DNA of 64,000 nucleotides from Erysipelotrichaceae bacterium (GCA_017431225.1 JAFRLM010000020.1:1-64000), one strand, 5' to 3'; shown: positions 8,358 to 16,310, counted from the first letter of the stretch. A program made the numbers and translations. The notes: generated from the sequence alone by a model not told the origin.

Positions 8358-8442
8358 GCACCGGTGGCGGAACAGGTAGACGCGTACGTTTGAGGGGCGT
8401 ATGGAGTAATCCGTGCAAGTTCAAGTCTTGTTCGGTGCACCA
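8358..8442 (+). tRNA. tRNA-Leu (anticodon GAG)
   Basis: Class II tRNA with a long variable arm. Acceptor GCACCGG pairs with TCGGTGC. The anticodon stem TACGT/GCGTA encloses TTGAGGG, anticodon GAG (reads CUC). CCA is encoded at 8440-8442. Confidence 0.93.
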
Positions 8443-8451
8443 ATTGTAAGA

Positions 8452-8480
8452 AAAACGGATCACTGATCCGTTTTATTTTT
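8452..8480 (+). terminator. Terminator after tRNA-Leu
   Basis: AAAACGGATC-ACT-GATCCGTTTT then TATTTTT. Confidence 0.85.
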
Positions 8481-8488
8481 GCCAAAAA

Positions 8489-8530
8489 GAAAATGTCCGT
8501 TTCCGGATCTTCCGGGAGCGGACATTTTTC
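8489..8530 (-). terminator. Terminator downstream of the membrane-anchored unknown protein
   Basis: A hairpin of AAAATGTCCG with CGGACATTTT, extended by an inner TTCCGG/CCGGGA stem, directly after the minus-strand stop codon. Confidence 0.75.
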
Positions 8531-9028
8531 TTATTCAAAACTTGCGATGATCGCCTTCGCGGCAGCGAAACTCATCGGCAGCTCGGACAGCAGCGCGTAC
8601 TGCAGTCCGTCCTTGACGAAGAGTACATCGGAAACCGATCCCTCATCTCCGAAAACACGCATTCCCAGACCGTTATAGTCGAGATCCTGCTCGATCTCGT
8701 AGAGATGATAATCGTTGTTCAGATCCTCCGCGGATACGGTGTCCGAGATCCGCAGCACGAGTCCCTGATCGGTCTCTTTTTCTTTATAGACGATCTCGAT
8801 GATCGTCGGATCTTCATACAGACGGTAACCCTTCTTCACGACGCCTTCGAGCATCTTTGTCGGTTCCGCGAACGGACGACCAAGGATCTCAGCAGCTTCC
8901 GCCTTGGTTACATAGCGGTGACCGGGTTCTTTTGTTTCTGCCACTTTCCTGGCATACATTGAACTTGCGACAGCAGCGGCGCCCGCAAGAAGAGCGGTCC
9001 CGATAACGATCTTTCTTCCAACTCCCAT
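8531..9028 (-). CDS. Membrane-anchored protein of unknown function
   Basis: A 165-residue protein with one N-terminal hydrophobic helix (KIVIGTALLAGAAAVASS, about 6-24) and an extracytoplasmic domain. It ends with a strand pattern, VLFVKDGLQYALLSELPMSF, like the DUF4367 class of exported domains, though the match is only by eye. GGAGGGCTGACCAC precedes the ATG. It is a single-gene unit with its own terminator. No catalytic motif is visible. Confidence 0.6.
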   Translation of the reverse strand: MGVGRKIVIGTALLAGAAAVASSMYARKVAETKEPGHRYVTKAEAAEILGRPFAEPTKMLEGVVKKGYRLYEDPTIIEIVYKEKETDQGLVLRISDTVSAEDLNNDYHLYEIEQDLDYNGLGMRVFGDEGSVSDVLFVKDGLQYALLSELPMSFAAAKAIIASFE

Positions 9029-9101
9029 GTGGTCAGCCCTCCTTATTTTTTATCATTTTACCACGTTTGTTCAGTCAACGGAAATTAACGCCCGTTTCGT
9101 C

Positions 9102-9132
9102 AAAGAAAAAGCAGCGCCAGATGACGCTGCTT
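9102..9132 (-). terminator. Terminator of the M18 peptidase/phosphodiesterase unit
   Basis: On the minus strand AAGCAGCG-TCATCTGG-CGCTGCTT then TTTCTTT, just past the stop codon of the phosphodiesterase gene. Confidence 0.85.
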
Positions 9133-9136
9133 ATGC

Positions 9137-10237
9137 TTATTTCTGATAGACGATGAGCGGGATGTAGATCTCATCCGCACACATGCCCGCGTGCTGGCCT
9201 TTGAATTTGAATACCTTTGATTCATCGTATTCATAAGCAAGACACAAGTCACTCTTGGCGATCGCCAGGAAGTCCCCGATGAATTCCTCGAAACGCGGAT
9301 GATTTTCCTTCGCTCCGAAAAGGCCTGTCTCCAGGACCTGCTTATGGTCCAGCAGCATATAGTCCTTCTCGAACATCTCCTTGAATTCCTTCGCGAACGC
9401 CTCGCGGTTTTCCTCGGCTACATAGAAAGCCATGGCCCGCGGTTCGATCGTCGGCGGAGTAAGCAGATACTTATCGAGCGCGGTATCACGCAGATTGATG
9501 CTGCGGCGGATCTGGACCTGACCGTGGTCAGCGATGATGATGACCATCGTGTTCTCGGCGATCTCCTGTCCAAGTCTTTCGAGCTCCGCATTGATATCGC
9601 TTAAAAGCTGATCGGATTCCGGGGAATCAGGTCCGGTCTTATGCATCTGGGAATCGTATTTATCCCAGTACAGATAGACAAAATCCGTTTCCTGATCCTT
9701 TGAATAGGCGATCAGGCGGTCAATGCCTTCCGCCAGCGTCTTGGGATCTTCCTCGGTAAAAGCCGGGTTCAGTGTCCTGGCGCAGAAACCTGCTTCATTG
9801 AGTTCCTTCTCCATGCGCGGGACCGGCAGGGTCCTTTCCATGAAACCGGGATACTCTCTTCCGCTGTATTTGCCTTCGTTCCAGAAAGGAATCACGGATT
9901 CACCGAGTTCCTTAAAGTACATCGTCCAGCCCAGCCAGGCGTTTTCATTCGGCCCTCTGCCATTGAGGATCGCAGTTGTTGCGGCTGTTGTCGTCGGAGG
10001 GAATACCGTCTCCGTCTTATACAGCATATTGCGGTTGACGAACGCGTCTGCCGGAAGCTTTCTTTTGATCAGATTGGCGCCCATGCCGTCGATCAGTATC
10101 AGAAAGATCTTCTCCGGTTTCTTTTCGGCGATCACTTTGGCCAGACGCTCATCCGGTTCATAGGAGGAGGCAAGGCCGTAGTGTGCGCGCAGAGCCGCGA
10201 TCGAGGAGAGGATGCCGTCTTCGTAATTGACGACCAT
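9137..10237 (-). CDS. Alkaline-phosphatase-superfamily nucleotide pyrophosphatase/phosphodiesterase
   Basis: A 366-residue predicted metal-dependent phosphodiesterase of the type I NPP branch. It has LIDGMG (first metal Asp), FPPTTTAATTAILNG with the nucleophilic Thr, YWDKYDSQMHKTG (Asp and His), ADHGQ (Asp-His), and KGQHAGM with the last His ligand. There is no signal peptide, so it is cytosolic. Its ATG overlaps the stop of the M18 peptidase gene by one base (TAATG), so the two are translationally coupled. Substrate unknown; cleavage of a nucleotide diphosphate or phosphodiester is inferred. Confidence 0.85.
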   Translation of the reverse strand: MVVNYEDGILSSIAALRAHYGLASSYEPDERLAKVIAEKKPEKIFLILIDGMGANLIKRKLPADAFVNRNMLYKTETVFPPTTTAATTAILNGRGPNENAWLGWTMYFKELGESVIPFWNEGKYSGREYPGFMERTLPVPRMEKELNEAGFCARTLNPAFTEEDPKTLAEGIDRLIAYSKDQETDFVYLYWDKYDSQMHKTGPDSPESDQLLSDINAELERLGQEIAENTMVIIIADHGQVQIRRSINLRDTALDKYLLTPPTIEPRAMAFYVAEENREAFAKEFKEMFEKDYMLLDHKQVLETGLFGAKENHPRFEEFIGDFLAIAKSDLCLAYEYDESKVFKFKGQHAGMCADEIYIPLIVYQK

Positions 10238-11604
10238 TAATCCATATCCTTCAGGAAGGCTTTATATGCGAGATAACCTTCATAGAGGTCTGCTTTAGAA
10301 GAAACTTCGTAGCAGGCATGCATGTTCTGAACGGCGATGCCGGCATCGATGACGTCCATGTTGAGGTTGGCAAGGATGTAGGCGATCGTTCCGCCGCCGC
10401 CGACATCGACTCTGCCCAGCTCAGCTGTCTGGAAAGCGATCTTATTCTTATCCATGACATGGCGCAGCTTGCCGATGAATTCAGCGTTCGCGTCATTGCA
10501 GCCGCTCTTGCCGCGGGCACCGGTATATTTATTGAAGACGATGCCCTTGCCTAAGTAAGCAGCGTTCTTCGACTCGAAAACAGAAGCATAGTTCGGATCA
10601 AAGCCGGCGGAAACGTCGCTTGAAAGCATGCGGGAATTTGTGAGGCAGCGGCGTACATTGAGCTCGCTGTATTCGCCGGCGCGGTCAAGCATCTCAGCGA
10701 TCGCGTTTTCAAAGAACGCGGACTGCATGCCGGTATTGCCCTGGGAGCCGACTTCTTCCTTATCGACGAGGATGCAGCAGGAAGTTCTTTCCGGAACATC
10801 TTCACTGTCTAAAAGAGCCATCAGGGATGTGTAGGCGCAGATCTTGTCATCCTGTCCGTAAGCAAAGACCATGGAACGGTCAAGACCGTAGTCTCTTGCC
10901 TTGCCTGCCGGAACGACTTCGATCTCAGCGGAGATGAAATCATCTTCTTCGATGTCATATTTCTCTTTCAGAAGAGCCAGGACGTTTTCCTTGACCGGGT
11001 TTTCCTTCTTGCCCTTGAGCGGGAGCGAACCGACAGTGATGTTGAGGTCTTCGCCCTCGACGACTGTTGCGCCCGGTTTCTTCATCTGTTCCTGAGCGAG
11101 GTGGATCAGAAGATCGCTGATACCGACGACCGGATCATCATCCTTTTCGCCGATGCAGATATCTACGACTGTACCATCCTTCTTGCAGACGACGCCGTGC
11201 AGAGCTAAAGGCTGCGCGACCCACTGGTACTTCTTGATACCGCCGTAGTAATGGGTATCGAGCAGAGCGATGCCGCTTTCTTCGTAAAGCGGATTCTGCT
11301 TGATGTCAAGACGCGGGGACTCGATATGCGCGCCTAAGATATTCATGCCTTCTTTCAGCGGCTTCTTGCCGATCACGAAGAGACAGAGTGATTTATTGCG
11401 GTTGTTGACATAGACCTTATCACCGGCCTTCAAATGTTCTGTTTCAAAAAGGTTCTTGTAGCCTTTCTTTTCGGCTTCCTTGATGCTTTCTCTGACCTGC
11501 TCACGCTCGGTCTTGCCGCGGTTCAGGAAGTCCTTGTAGTCTTCAGCAAAACGCATGACTTTTTTCATTTTTGCATCCGACATTTTGTCCCATACTGTTT
11601 TCAT
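10237..11604 (-). CDS. M18-family aminopeptidase
   Basis: Zinc aminopeptidase that removes N-terminal (often acidic or hydrophobic) residues, cytosolic and usually dodecameric. The 455 residues include the metal ligands: GAHIESPRLD (His), DKEEVGSQGNTG (the Glu pair), SSDVSAGFDPNY, and NMHACYEVSS (His) near the C-terminus. Length and motifs match M18 (LAP4/ApeA type). It is the first gene of a two-gene operon with the phosphodiesterase. GGAGCG precedes the ATG. Confidence 0.93.
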   Translation of the reverse strand: MKTVWDKMSDAKMKKVMRFAEDYKDFLNRGKTEREQVRESIKEAEKKGYKNLFETEHLKAGDKVYVNNRNKSLCLFVIGKKPLKEGMNILGAHIESPRLDIKQNPLYEESGIALLDTHYYGGIKKYQWVAQPLALHGVVCKKDGTVVDICIGEKDDDPVVGISDLLIHLAQEQMKKPGATVVEGEDLNITVGSLPLKGKKENPVKENVLALLKEKYDIEEDDFISAEIEVVPAGKARDYGLDRSMVFAYGQDDKICAYTSLMALLDSEDVPERTSCCILVDKEEVGSQGNTGMQSAFFENAIAEMLDRAGEYSELNVRRCLTNSRMLSSDVSAGFDPNYASVFESKNAAYLGKGIVFNKYTGARGKSGCNDANAEFIGKLRHVMDKNKIAFQTAELGRVDVGGGGTIAYILANLNMDVIDAGIAVQNMHACYEVSSKADLYEGYLAYKAFLKDMD

Positions 11605-11653
11605 TTCGGTTCGCTCCTTTCAAATGAACAATTCATTATAACAAAGAATTCGA

Positions 11654-12046
11654 TCAGTAGATGATTTTATACACCAGCAGAAGCAGCAGTACCGGAAGTA
11701 CCGGCAGCGCGATCTTCAGGATACGGCCGGTGCGTGAGATCGTCGCCGTTTCGATCTTTGACGGATCCTTGGGATCGAAGAAGATATCGATCGATTCCGG
11801 CGCGTTGTCCCCTCTTGTCTCGAAGGTGTATTCCTTCTCCTTGTAAACGTGACGGTAAACAGCTTTGCCGTTTTCGACACGGACGAGTTCCGCCTTGCCG
11901 ATCCCGCCTTCCGCCAGATAGCGGCGGATACGCGCGGTGCGGCCGCTGAACGTATTCAGAAATGTGAACAGAAGTTCCGCCATAACGACCAGGATCGTCA
12001 TGATGATCATGATCTTATCAGCGCTTTCCTTTGCGATGCCCAGCAT
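11654..12046 (-). CDS. Small two-helix membrane protein, DUF3592-like
   Basis: A 130-residue protein. It has an N-terminal helix (KIMIIMTILVVMAELLF), a soluble middle with GKAELVRVENGKAVYRHVYKEKEYTF and IFFDPKDPSKIET, and a C-terminal helix (KIALPVLPVLLLLLVYKIIY). This helix-domain-helix plan is that of DUF3592 proteins. The start at 12046 is chosen because AAGGAGG lies seven bases before it; a longer open frame runs back through the tRNA-Ser gene and is rejected. Function unknown. Confidence 0.65.
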   Translation of the reverse strand: MLGIAKESADKIMIIMTILVVMAELLFTFLNTFSGRTARIRRYLAEGGIGKAELVRVENGKAVYRHVYKEKEYTFETRGDNAPESIDIFFDPKDPSKIETATISRTGRILKIALPVLPVLLLLLVYKIIY

Positions 12047-12064
12047 CTTTATCCCTCCTTCTAA

Positions 12065-12091
12065 AGAAAAAAAGCAGCCATGGGCTGCTGT
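12065..12091 (-). terminator. Terminator of the dut-tRNA-Arg-tRNA-Ser transcript
   Basis: On the minus strand AGCAGCC-CAT-GGCTGCT followed by seven Ts. Confidence 0.88.
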
Positions 12092-12099
12092 GTTTTTAA

Positions 12100-12190
12100 T
12101 GGCGCAGACTACAGGATTCGAACCTGTGATACGCTTTTGGCGTATGCCACCTTTCCAAGATGGTTGTTTCAACCTCTCACACAAGTCTGC
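12100..12190 (-). tRNA. tRNA-Ser (anticodon GGA)
   Basis: Class II tRNA. Acceptor GCAGACT/AGTCTGC, anticodon stem CCATC/GGTGG with loop TTGGAAA, long variable arm, T-arm GGTTCGAATCC, encoded CCA. It lies downstream of tRNA-Arg in the same transcript. Confidence 0.93.
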
Positions 12191-12198
12191 ATAAAATA

Positions 12199-12274
12199 TG
12201 GCGCGCCCAGTAGGAATCGAACCTACAGTCTTTTGAATCGGAATCAAATACTTTATCCATTAAGCTATGGGCGC
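12199..12274 (-). tRNA. tRNA-Arg (anticodon CCG)
   Basis: Acceptor GCGCCCA/TGGGCGC, anticodon stem TTTGA/TCAAA with loop TTCCGAT, encoded CCA. Its first base lies one nucleotide after the dut stop codon, so it must be cut out of a dut-tRNA transcript unless a promoter lies inside dut. Confidence 0.93.
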
Positions 12275-12275
12275 A

Positions 12276-12782
12276 TTACTTCCCACTGCTACCGAGTCCG
12301 CCGGTCCTCTGACCTGTCACTTCCTCTTCTTCCGCAAGATAGTAGGATTTGAAGATGCCCTGAACGATACGTTCTCCTTTTTCGAGAACGACGGTCTCGC
12401 TCCCCAGATTTCTCAAGGCTATCAGGATATGTCCTTCGTTGTCGGCTTCATAGTAATCGGCATCGATGATCCCTACCGTATTGGCCAGGACCAGTGAGCG
12501 CTTGATGCCCAGTGATGACCTCGGATAGAGTTCCAGAACAAATCCGTAATTCATTCTAACACGAATACCCGACGGAATGACAACAAATTTTTGCGGATTT
12601 ATCACAATTTTGTACGGAGTGGCAAAATCATAGCCCGCAGAAGCCTTGCTGGCACGGTGCGGAAGGACGATTTTTTCGTATGCCTGCGCGATCTCTTCCT
12701 CTGTAACACCGGCGATCCGGTCGCGGCTGTCTTTGCAAAACTGTTCGAAGGAGACCTTCTCGAATGCTGCGATTCCTGTCAT
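12276..12782 (-). CDS. dut: dUTP diphosphatase (trimeric dUTPase)
   Basis: Hydrolyses dUTP to dUMP and pyrophosphate, keeping uracil out of DNA and feeding thymidylate synthesis. The 168 residues carry the five dUTPase motifs: SAGYDFATP, YPRSSLGIKRSLV, GIIDADYYEADNEGHI, GERIVQGIF, and the C-terminal Gly-rich arm RTGGLGSSGK that closes over the substrate. The N-terminus FEKVSFEQFCKD matches related Firmicutes enzymes and supports the ATG at 12782 rather than an upstream in-frame ATG. There is no Shine-Dalgarno site. It is followed by two tRNA genes in the same unit. Confidence 0.93.
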   Translation of the reverse strand: MTGIAAFEKVSFEQFCKDSRDRIAGVTEEEIAQAYEKIVLPHRASKASAGYDFATPYKIVINPQKFVVIPSGIRVRMNYGFVLELYPRSSLGIKRSLVLANTVGIIDADYYEADNEGHILIALRNLGSETVVLEKGERIVQGIFKSYYLAEEEEVTGQRTGGLGSSGK

Positions 12783-12788
12783 ACAAAA

Positions 12789-12797
12789 ATAATAACA
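12789..12797 (-). promoter_or_regulatory. Extended -10 promoter of dut (leaderless)
   Basis: On the minus strand TGT-TATTAT ends six bases before the ATG at 12782. No convincing -35 is seen. It is divergent from the tRNA-Ser(GCT) promoter. Confidence 0.55.
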
Positions 12798-12806
12798 CAA
12801 AAATAC

Positions 12807-12835
12807 TTGCCAAAAGAAAACTTCCATGCTAATAT
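12807..12835 (+). promoter_or_regulatory. Promoter of the tRNA-Ser/tRNA-Gly pair
   Basis: TTGCCA (12807-12812), 17-base spacer, TAATAT (12830-12835); the tRNA starts about 36 bases downstream. Confidence 0.7.
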
Positions 12836-12871
12836 TTAAAAGCGCTGATATTTGGCAGCGACATTCGACAC

Positions 12872-12962
12872 GAAGAAGTACTCAAGAGGTCGAAGAGGAG
12901 GCCCTGCTAAGGCCTTAGGTCGGGTTTCCGGCGCGAGGGTTCAAATCCCTCCTTCTTCGCCA
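12872..12962 (+). tRNA. tRNA-Ser (anticodon GCT)
   Basis: Class II tRNA. Acceptor GAAGAAG/CTTCTTC, anticodon stem GGCC/GGCC around CTGCTAA, long variable arm, T-arm GGGTTCAAATCCC, encoded CCA. Confidence 0.93.
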
Positions 12963-12968
12963 GTTAAT

Positions 12969-13042
12969 GCAGATGTAGTTCAATGGTAGAACGCCACCTT
13001 GCCAAGGTGGACACGAGGGTTCAATTCCCTTCATCTGCTCCA
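12969..13042 (+). tRNA. tRNA-Gly (anticodon GCC)
   Basis: Acceptor GCAGATG/CATCTGC, anticodon arm CCACC-TTGCCAA-GGTGG, encoded CCA. It lies six bases after tRNA-Ser and shares its promoter and terminator. Confidence 0.93.
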
Positions 13043-13052
13043 TGTGTTGATT

Positions 13053-13078
13053 AAGCCCCGTAACCGGGGCTTTTTTAT
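13053..13078 (+). terminator. Terminator of the tRNA-Ser/tRNA-Gly unit
   Basis: AAGCCCCG-TAAC-CGGGGCTT followed by TTTTATTG. Confidence 0.9.
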
Positions 13079-13098
13079 TGCTTAAGGCAATTTATAAA

Positions 13099-13137
13099 GA
13101 AAAAGAGAGATATCTCAACGATACCTCTCTTTCTTTG
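13099..13137 (-). terminator. Terminator of the DUF2975-like gene
   Basis: On the minus strand AAAGAGAG...CTCTCTTT followed by TTCTTT; the loop is about 18 bases and itself partly paired. Confidence 0.7.
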
Positions 13138-13161
13138 CTGATTCTGTGATCTGTTTTCCGC

Positions 13162-13704
13162 TTATCTGTTTTCCAGCTCACGGCCATATTCCGCAATATG
13201 ATAGAGCAGATACTTGCCGCAGGCGTATACCAGGAAGGACAGATTGACAGAAGTCATGGTATTTCCGGCAGAGTTGCCGTTGATCTTCAGTGAAGAAGCC
13301 ATGAGGCTTATGATGATACCGCCTACGATGCCAAGCAGGCCGCCGATGATCTCCATACGGGCGGAAGTCTTCAGGGCATTGACAGATCTGTCGGAGAAAG
13401 GCGTTTCATTCCTGCATTCATCGAGTGCTTTCCGCATATTGATCGTACCCAGCAGAGCGAAGACAACGCAGACGAGCCCCAGGAACAGCGCGAACAGGAT
13501 GATCGGTAAAAGCTCTTTGATCTGTTCCGGAGTCAGATTCGTGCCATGATAGGAAACGGAGAGCGCAGCACTCTGAGAGAGTCCGGAAAGACTTCCCGAT
13601 ATAACAAGTGCCGCTACCACCATCAGCAGCACGACCAGTGCGATGACTTCAAGGACAACAGCAATGGTTGCGAGTATTTTCAGAAACCCAGCAGTTCTTT
13701 TCAT
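13162..13704 (-). CDS. DUF2975-like integral membrane protein
   Basis: A 180-residue protein with four hydrophobic segments: about 7-35, 66-88, 115-137 and a final one near 150-168. A conserved-looking cytoplasmic loop, ALDECRNETPFSDRSVNALK, is typical of DUF2975 proteins, where a Pro-Phe and an Asn/Arg pair precede the third helix. Function is unknown; the family is often next to small XRE regulators, which is not the case here. AAAGAGGTAATAAT precedes the ATG. Confidence 0.7.
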   Translation of the reverse strand: MKRTAGFLKILATIAVVLEVIALVVLLMVVAALVISGSLSGLSQSAALSVSYHGTNLTPEQIKELLPIILFALFLGLVCVVFALLGTINMRKALDECRNETPFSDRSVNALKTSARMEIIGGLLGIVGGIIISLMASSLKINGNSAGNTMTSVNLSFLVYACGKYLLYHIAEYGRELENR

Positions 13705-13810
13705 ATTATTACCTCTTTTTCTTTAAGCCCATTATAAATCTCCTGGTGAAGAATTGCACAAAGTTCTTTAAAGAATCATGGTGGTGAATATGATCGGGCT
13801 GTTTGCAGAT

Positions 13811-13844
13811 AAAAAATGCCAGACCCTCGCGGATCTGACATTCT
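13811..13844 (-). terminator. Terminator of the aldo/keto reductase gene
   Basis: On the minus strand AATGTCAGATCC-GCGA-GGGTCTGGCATT with G-U pairs, followed by TTTTT. Confidence 0.8.
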
Positions 13845-13856
13845 GTTTGCAGGATC

Positions 13857-14690
13857 TTATTTGCGGCTGATCGGACCTAAAGCTTCGAGCTCAGCGATCA
13901 GTTCGTCTGTCATTTCGACATTGATCTGGGTGTTGGAGACCATGTATTCCTGATGAACGGTCTTCGGCAGGACGACTGCGCACTTTGTCAGCGCGTAAGC
14001 CAGAGAGAGTTCCGGAACGGAGACGTTGAGTCTCTCGGCGATCTTCTTGACACCTTCGTGGATGATCAGCTTGCCGGTAGCGATCGGGGAATACGCTTCG
14101 ATCGCGATATCGTTCTCCTTGCAGAAAGCGAGCGTATCTGTCAGAAGATGACCGATGTGCAGCTCGATCTGGTTCACAGCCGGCTTGACCTCGCAGTTTT
14201 CGAGGATGTTCTTGAGATCGTCAACGGAGAAGTTGGAAACACCGATGCTCTTGAGTTTACCTTCCTTGTGCGCTTCTTCCATCGCGCGGTAAACAGCGAC
14301 GTTTTCCTCATTGTAGTTATGGGAATCGTCCATCTTGCCGTTGGACATCGGGCGCGGCCAGTGGATCAGCATCAGATCGATATACGGCATATCGAGCTTG
14401 CGTAAGGATTCTTCGATCGATTCCTTGGCTTCTTCATAGCTCTTTACGGTAGATGCGATCTTGGAGGTGACGAAGAGATTCTCACGGGCAATGCCGGAAT
14501 CCTTGATCGCTTTGCCGACGCCTTCCTCGTTCTTGTAGAACTGAGCGGTATCGATGTGGGTATAGCCGACATCCAGTGCGTCTTTTACAGACTGGTAAGC
14601 GACATCATTCGGGACCTGCCAGGTGCCGAGGCCGATGACCGGGATGACTTTTCCGTCATTGAGAGTGAATGTTTTTTCCAATAAGTTCAT
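13857..14690 (-). CDS. Aldo/keto reductase
   Basis: NADPH-dependent (beta/alpha)8 oxidoreductase that reduces aldehydes or ketones. The 277 residues contain PVIGLGTWQ, the catalytic DVGYTHIDTAQFYKNE (Asp and Tyr), VTSKI (Lys), LMLIHWP (His), and the cofactor-end ITxKTV-like segment VVLPKTVHQEY. This is the family's complete tetrad and usual length. GGAG is eight bases before the ATG at 14690; a TTG six bases upstream is in frame but poorly spaced. The 2,5-diketo-gluconate reductase-like subgroup is the closest by eye; the physiological substrate is unknown. Confidence 0.92.
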   Translation of the reverse strand: MNLLEKTFTLNDGKVIPVIGLGTWQVPNDVAYQSVKDALDVGYTHIDTAQFYKNEEGVGKAIKDSGIARENLFVTSKIASTVKSYEEAKESIEESLRKLDMPYIDLMLIHWPRPMSNGKMDDSHNYNEENVAVYRAMEEAHKEGKLKSIGVSNFSVDDLKNILENCEVKPAVNQIELHIGHLLTDTLAFCKENDIAIEAYSPIATGKLIIHEGVKKIAERLNVSVPELSLAYALTKCAVVLPKTVHQEYMVSNTQINVEMTDELIAELEALGPISRK

Positions 14691-14734
14691 CTTCAAGTCT
14701 CCTTATCTTGAAATAATCATATCATCTTTTTCCT

Positions 14735-14860
14735 TGACACTCCCCATGCCTAAAGGCAGGGGATTCTAAAGAAGTTTGCTCAGGCGAGCCTTATTCTTTG
14801 TGGGCTTGCCAAGAGCCCTCTACACAGTCCTTCGAAATCGAAGTTCTGCTTACTTTTACG
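14735..14860 (-). ncRNA. Candidate right-end guide RNA (omega-RNA) region
   Basis: TnpB proteins of this family use an RNA derived from the 3' end of tnpB and the right end of the element. Here that region would cover the last tnpB codons and the right-end hairpin at 14741-14763. The guide would be the flanking sequence beyond about 14735 on the minus strand. The boundaries are inferred. Confidence 0.4.
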
Positions 14861-16036
14861 AAGTATGTTGGCGGCACCGTTCATATCAGCATTAACGACA
14901 GTTCCGTCCTTTGTTTTGTACAAACCGCGATGGATACGCCTGCCACTAAAGGTACCAGTGTACGGCTGTTCGGGTTTGTACTCAGGGAGAATGTCACCAT
15001 CCAGGAAACTACTCTTAGATGTGTAGGATTCTTCCTGCTCGATATATTGGATGCCATAGCGTTCACAAAGACCGCTTAATAACTGTCTGAAGTCACCGAA
15101 GCTGATATTAACAAACGCCTGATTGTTCTTGCGTCTGATATTGATGTTACGCTTAAAGTCGGGCGTGTAGCCAACAATCACAGTACCTATATGATGTTCA
15201 ATACAATGATTGATGATATACCTTGCTGATTTACGCATAATGTCCTTGGCTTGATTGTTTCGCTTCTCCGTGATACGAGACATCTTGTCAGTGCGTTTCG
15301 CCCCCTGCTTGTCCGCTACCGACTGAAGGCGTGCCTTTTCCTTATTCCAGCCTTGGTTAATGGATTTTAGTTTACGACCGTCCAGAATGAACGATGTCCC
15401 AAGGGTTGTGATACAGGAAGCAAGATTATCCACACCGATGTCGATTGCCATGGCATTAACAGGGTCTACGCATGCAGCCTCTATATCGGCTTCGTAGACA
15501 TACTGCACCTTAAAGCATCTTCCTCCTGCGATTGGAAGAATACGTACTTCCTTAATCGCTTTGTCTGCAAGGCGCTCAGGAAACGGAATCTTGATATCGC
15601 AATCAGGATGCGACTTGCGAAACGCCCTGCTGACAGGCATCTGCAAATAGCTATTTTTAATACTGATGGCATTCGTAGACAACACAAGGTTGAACATCCC
15701 GCCCTTTTTGCGGTAGCGCGGCATTTTAACGTCCTGAAAGCGATACTCGTTATGCCTTGCTTTGCGTATCAGGTTGAAGAACGACTTGAAACTCCTATCT
15801 GCAACTTTAAGTGTCTGTTGCGAAACGCCCGCCTGCAATAAGGAATAGTTTTCGTTATCCTTGCAGACGTGACAGTTACTCTCATACGTTAGAAATTTCT
15901 TGTTTTCAAAATAGTATTGGCGAATGTTATATAATGCAACATTATAAAGGTTATTGGCATAACGACACATCTCTGCAAGCAGTTTATACTGTTGCTTTGT
16001 TAACCCGCGTATGATATTTGTTTGTGTCAGAAACAT
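14780..16036 (-). CDS. tnpB: TnpB RNA-guided nuclease, IS200/IS605 family
   Basis: A 418-residue protein with the OrfB/TnpB architecture: an N-terminal helical domain with YANNLYNVALYNIRQ, a middle domain ending MPRYRKKGG, then a RuvC-like nuclease with AIDIGVDNLASC (first Asp), a central GTVIVGY strand and EEESYTSKSSF (Glu), and the last acidic residue in VNADMNGAANILRK. The zinc-ribbon CxxC pairs found in many TnpBs are absent; this protein has FSGRRIHRGLY in that place, as in a known subgroup. AAAGGAGGT lies eight bases before the ATG. It looks intact and may be active. Confidence 0.92.
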   Translation of the reverse strand: MFLTQTNIIRGLTKQQYKLLAEMCRYANNLYNVALYNIRQYYFENKKFLTYESNCHVCKDNENYSLLQAGVSQQTLKVADRSFKSFFNLIRKARHNEYRFQDVKMPRYRKKGGMFNLVLSTNAISIKNSYLQMPVSRAFRKSHPDCDIKIPFPERLADKAIKEVRILPIAGGRCFKVQYVYEADIEAACVDPVNAMAIDIGVDNLASCITTLGTSFILDGRKLKSINQGWNKEKARLQSVADKQGAKRTDKMSRITEKRNNQAKDIMRKSARYIINHCIEHHIGTVIVGYTPDFKRNINIRRKNNQAFVNISFGDFRQLLSGLCERYGIQYIEQEESYTSKSSFLDGDILPEYKPEQPYTGTFSGRRIHRGLYKTKDGTVVNADMNGAANILRKSKQNFDFEGLCRGLLASPQRIRLA

Positions 16037-16178
16037 ATGGTTGACCTCCTTTCCTATATATTTGCCATATGCACATTATATAGCAATATATTGCAGTTAT
16101 CAACTATAGCGCCTTATATCCCCATAGCTAAAGCAAGGGGCTTTACGGCGCATTTCGGTAAAAACAGTTGGAACGCAC

Positions 16179-16207
16179 TTGACATGTGAAACGCAAATTG
16201 ATAGTAT
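16179..16207 (+). promoter_or_regulatory. Promoter of tRNA-Asp
   Basis: TTGACA (16179-16184), 17-base spacer, TAGTAT (16202-16207), just outside the left end of the tnpB element. Confidence 0.85.
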
Positions 16208-16220
16208 AGTTTCTGCTAGT

Positions 16221-16296
16221 GGTGCATTGGTGTAGCGGTTAACATGCCTCCCTGTCACGGAGGAGACCACGGGTTCGATTCCCGTATGCACCGCCA
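16221..16296 (+). tRNA. tRNA-Asp (anticodon GTC)
   Basis: Acceptor GGTGCAT/ATGCACC, anticodon arm CCTCC-CTGTCAC-GGAGG, T-arm CGGGTTCGATTCCCG, encoded CCA. Confidence 0.94.
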
Positions 16297-16310
16297 CTTT
16301 TTATTTTTAC

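Larger units (their letters stand above)
14735..16160 (-). mobile_element. IS200/IS605-type element carrying only tnpB
   Basis: The element is bounded by an imperfect right-end hairpin (TCCCCATGCC-TAAA-GGCAGGGGA, 14741-14763) and a left-end hairpin (CCCCATAGC-TAAA-GCAAGGGG inside GCGCC/GGCGC, 16109-16151). These are the subterminal structures of this family. It has no tnpA, so it cannot move by itself and would need a tyrosine transposase in trans. It lies between the aldo/keto reductase gene and the promoter of tRNA-Asp. The exact ends cannot be fixed without an empty site. Confidence 0.8.

Noticed and set aside
12046-12247. Longer start for the membrane protein at 11654-12046
   Set aside because: The extra 67 codons read through the tRNA-Ser gene and its terminator; a good Shine-Dalgarno sequence supports the shorter form.
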